DNA of 7,996 nucleotides, taken from positions 1-7,996 of the forward strand of contig JANXVQ010000399.1 in assembly GCA_025351545.1 (NCBI GenBank). The letters run 5' to 3'. Under the pieces are notes generated by a model that ran no database searches, had not been told where the DNA came from, and saw only the letters and a list, made by a program, of their open reading frames with translations. Each line of letters begins with the position of its first letter. Positions within the stretch are counted from its first letter, which is position 1. Position numbers and translations under genes: made by a program. This document shows positions 6,016 through 7,996 of the stretch, piece by piece. Source of the stretch: Spirosoma sp. (GTDB taxonomy: Bacteria; Bacteroidota; Bacteroidia; Cytophagales; Spirosomataceae).

Positions 6016-6041
6016 GCAGCAGCTGTGATATCAACAGCCTT

Positions 6042-7940
6042 ATGAATAACAGGACTTCTCTTACGTTCCTTTTTCTAGCCATTGCCTGTCAGTTGGCAAG
6101 TGCTCAATTCTGTTTTTCGCCCGAACGCCCACAAGTCGGACAACCGGTGTCGTTTACATACACACCACAAACCACATCGTTAGCCACCGACAGCACCATT
6201 GAGGGCCGATTTGTACGGTATGGTGCGCCTAATGTGATGCAGCTCAGCCGCCCCACAAGTGTTACACTGGTGCGAAAAGGCAATGATTATATTGGTGAGT
6301 TGATGATTCCCAGAAAAGATGTAGCGGGTATGATGCTGCTCTTCAGGAACAGTAAACTACCACAACGTACCGATGTAAATAAAGGCCAGTTCTACGTCAT
6401 TCCGGTTTGTGATGCCAGTGGCCGTATTGTTCCGCACGCCACTGGCGGGCAAGCATCGGTATTTACCCGAAGTCATTTTCTGAACGAATCAGGAGCCCGA
6501 CCCGACCCCAATTGGATAGTTACACTGTATGAGCACGAAATTCTGCAAAACCCGGATTTGCGTCCACAATACTGGTCAGATTTGCTGGCTGCTCAGGTTA
6601 AGCAGAAGAAGCCCGGCTACGGACCAAAAATTAAAGCAGACATTGAGTCGTATCTGGCTTCACGTCCAACACCAACCACTGCAGACCTGACCGTTGCCGC
6701 TCAGTTATACGAAAGCATGGGCGATTTCCCCAAAGCTAACGCGCTCCGCGAACGCCAGAAACTTGTGGAACCAACAGGTTCGTTGGTTCAGAAAGACCGC
6801 TCGATGGCCGTTCGTAATGAATTGGATTGGACGCGCAAAAAAACGGCGTATCAGGCTTTTCTGACTGAATTTCCAAGCTCATCGTACTTACCCGCGTTGA
6901 CAGTTATGATGACCGATGGCTATTTTAAGAATAACGACATTCGAGGTCTGGTAACATTTGTAGAGAAACAGCCCTCATCGCACACCGATGTACTGATGCT
7001 GAATATGATGGCTTTTCAACTGGCTGACGATCGGCGATCATTGCCCGAATCGGAATTGTTAATTAAGCGGGCTATGGACGTGTTGAAAACGCAACCTAAA
7101 CCGAAAACTGGTGCGAGTAATTGGGAAGCCGAACAACAAACCCGGCAGCGGCAGTTACTGAACACCTATGCCCGAACGCTGGAACAACAGGGCAAATACG
7201 CGGACGCCTACCCGATTTACCAGCAGTTTATCAATCCCGACGATGTGGACAACAGCGATCCGCGCGTTACCGAACGATACTACCTCTGCGCCCTCCGCAC
7301 CAATCATGCCGCCGAGGCTCGCCCAATGGCCGAAGTGGCTGTTCAGGTGGGAAAAGCAACACCGGGATTAAAAACCGCCCTCCGCGACTGGTACGCCAAA
7401 CAACCCGGCAATACCATCGCTAAAGCCGACGCGTATTTGACTGAGCTTGAGTCCGATTTACGAGCCGACCAGCGTGACGAGCTTCAGCAACTGCTTATAA
7501 ACGAACCGGCTCCGGCCTTCTCACTCACCGATTTGCAGGGTCGAACTATTTCATCGTCGGCCTTCAAGGGAAAAGTAATTGTACTGGATTTCTGGGCGAC
7601 CTGGTGCGGGCCATGCATTGCGTCATTTCCAGCGATGCAACAGGCAAAAACGCGTTTTCAGAATGACCCGAATGTCCGGTTTTTATTTGTAAACACTCGC
7701 GAAGGAGGACCACTGCAGCGCGTACAGAACTTTATGGATAAGCATCCGTATGATTTTGTGGTGCCGCTCGATGGGCAACAGAAAGTAGCGAACGCCTATA
7801 AAGTACTGGGGATTCCAACCAAAATTGTAATTGGTCCCAATGGCCGGGTGCGCTACCGAACCATCGGCTACTCCGGCGACCCCGAAACGACCGTCAACGA
7901 ATTGACGCTGGTCGTGGAAATGCTGAAAGAGGGCAAGTAA
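6042..7940 (+). CDS. Secreted multidomain protein with C-terminal TlpA-like thioredoxin domain
   Basis: 632 residues from the preferred ATG. Residues 1-21 form a signal peptide (MNNRTS, then LTFLFLAIA, cleavage near ASA-QF); Cys16 in LAIAC is only a weak lipobox. An unrecognised, strand-rich region follows to about residue 140. A mostly helical region from about 170 to 475 has TPR-like pieces (for example LLNTYARTLEQQGKYADAY near 373-391). The C-terminal domain (about 487-627) is TlpA/ResA-like: APAFSLTDLQG, then WATWCGPC with Cys522 and Cys525, and the cis-proline loop GIPTKIVIG with Pro592. It should be a periplasmic or outer-surface thiol-disulfide oxidoreductase, probably reducing; its partner is unknown. 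The frame could start 39 bp earlier at a GTG (6003), but that adds a non-signal-like leader inside a hairpin, so ATG is favoured. Nothing in the window encodes a CcdA/DsbD-like electron donor. Confidence 0.85.
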   Translation: MNNRTSLTFLFLAIACQLASAQFCFSPERPQVGQPVSFTYTPQTTSLATDSTIEGRFVRYGAPNVMQLSRPTSVTLVRKGNDYIGELMIPRKDVAGMMLLFRNSKLPQRTDVNKGQFYVIPVCDASGRIVPHATGGQASVFTRSHFLNESGARPDPNWIVTLYEHEILQNPDLRPQYWSDLLAAQVKQKKPGYGPKIKADIESYLASRPTPTTADLTVAAQLYESMGDFPKANALRERQKLVEPTGSLVQKDRSMAVRNELDWTRKKTAYQAFLTEFPSSSYLPALTVMMTDGYFKNNDIRGLVTFVEKQPSSHTDVLMLNMMAFQLADDRRSLPESELLIKRAMDVLKTQPKPKTGASNWEAEQQTRQRQLLNTYARTLEQQGKYADAYPIYQQFINPDDVDNSDPRVTERYYLCALRTNHAAEARPMAEVAVQVGKATPGLKTALRDWYAKQPGNTIAKADAYLTELESDLRADQRDELQQLLINEPAPAFSLTDLQGRTISSSAFKGKVIVLDFWATWCGPCIASFPAMQQAKTRFQNDPNVRFLFVNTREGGPLQRVQNFMDKHPYDFVVPLDGQQKVANAYKVLGIPTKIVIGPNGRVRYRTIGYSGDPETTVNELTLVVEMLKEGK

Positions 7941-7996
7941 AGCCAATTGTAAGTCGCGGCCGCTTTCTTAAGTAGGGGATCATAAATTCTGAGGCA

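Noticed and set aside
6003..6041. GTG start giving a 645-residue thioredoxin-domain protein
   Set aside because: The 13 extra residues are polar and precede a normal signal peptide, and the GTG lies at the edge of a hairpin stem; the ATG at 6042 is a better start.

Overview
The window looks like chromosomal DNA from a Bacteroidota bacterium, most likely a Cytophagales member close to Spirosoma. This rests on three things: upstream sites matching the Bacteroidota sigma-factor motif TAnnTTTG (perfect before clpS and the oxygenase gene), the absence of clear Shine-Dalgarno sequences, and the protein families and codon usage. The genus is an inference. I see no tRNA, rRNA, CRISPR array, insertion sequence or phage gene.

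Layout. Five genes on the minus strand occupy the left 4.3 kb. In transcription order they are clpS (N-end-rule adaptor of the Clp protease), recR (recombinational repair), an exported Mn-type superoxide dismutase, a 2-oxoglutarate/Fe(II) oxygenase of the isopenicillin N synthase fold, and a two-domain chromate transporter, chrA. Two plus-strand genes fill the right half: a sodium:solute symporter (SSS family) and a large secreted protein ending in a TlpA-like thioredoxin domain. The clpS/symporter gap (4343-4455) is a divergent promoter region.

How the genes relate. The minus-strand genes share a loose stress theme (proteolysis, DNA repair, superoxide removal, oxyanion transport). The gaps (55 to 169 bp), the separate promoter before the oxygenase gene and the large hairpin after sodA argue against one operon. 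The best-supported pair is oxygenase-chrA, 55 bp apart. The symporter and thioredoxin genes probably have separate promoters.

The most interesting material lies between the genes. (1) A 20-bp-arm inverted repeat buries the chrA start codon and contains a four-codon upstream ORF. (2) Nested inverted repeats lie at the window's left edge; the outer arm supplies the last codons and stop of chrA and could encode the same C-terminus in the opposite direction. (3) A perfect 29-bp inverted repeat follows sodA, and each arm holds its own smaller palindrome. (4) A hairpin sits in the probable leader of the thioredoxin gene. I did not find a clear new multi-gene system; the protein-coding content is mostly ordinary.
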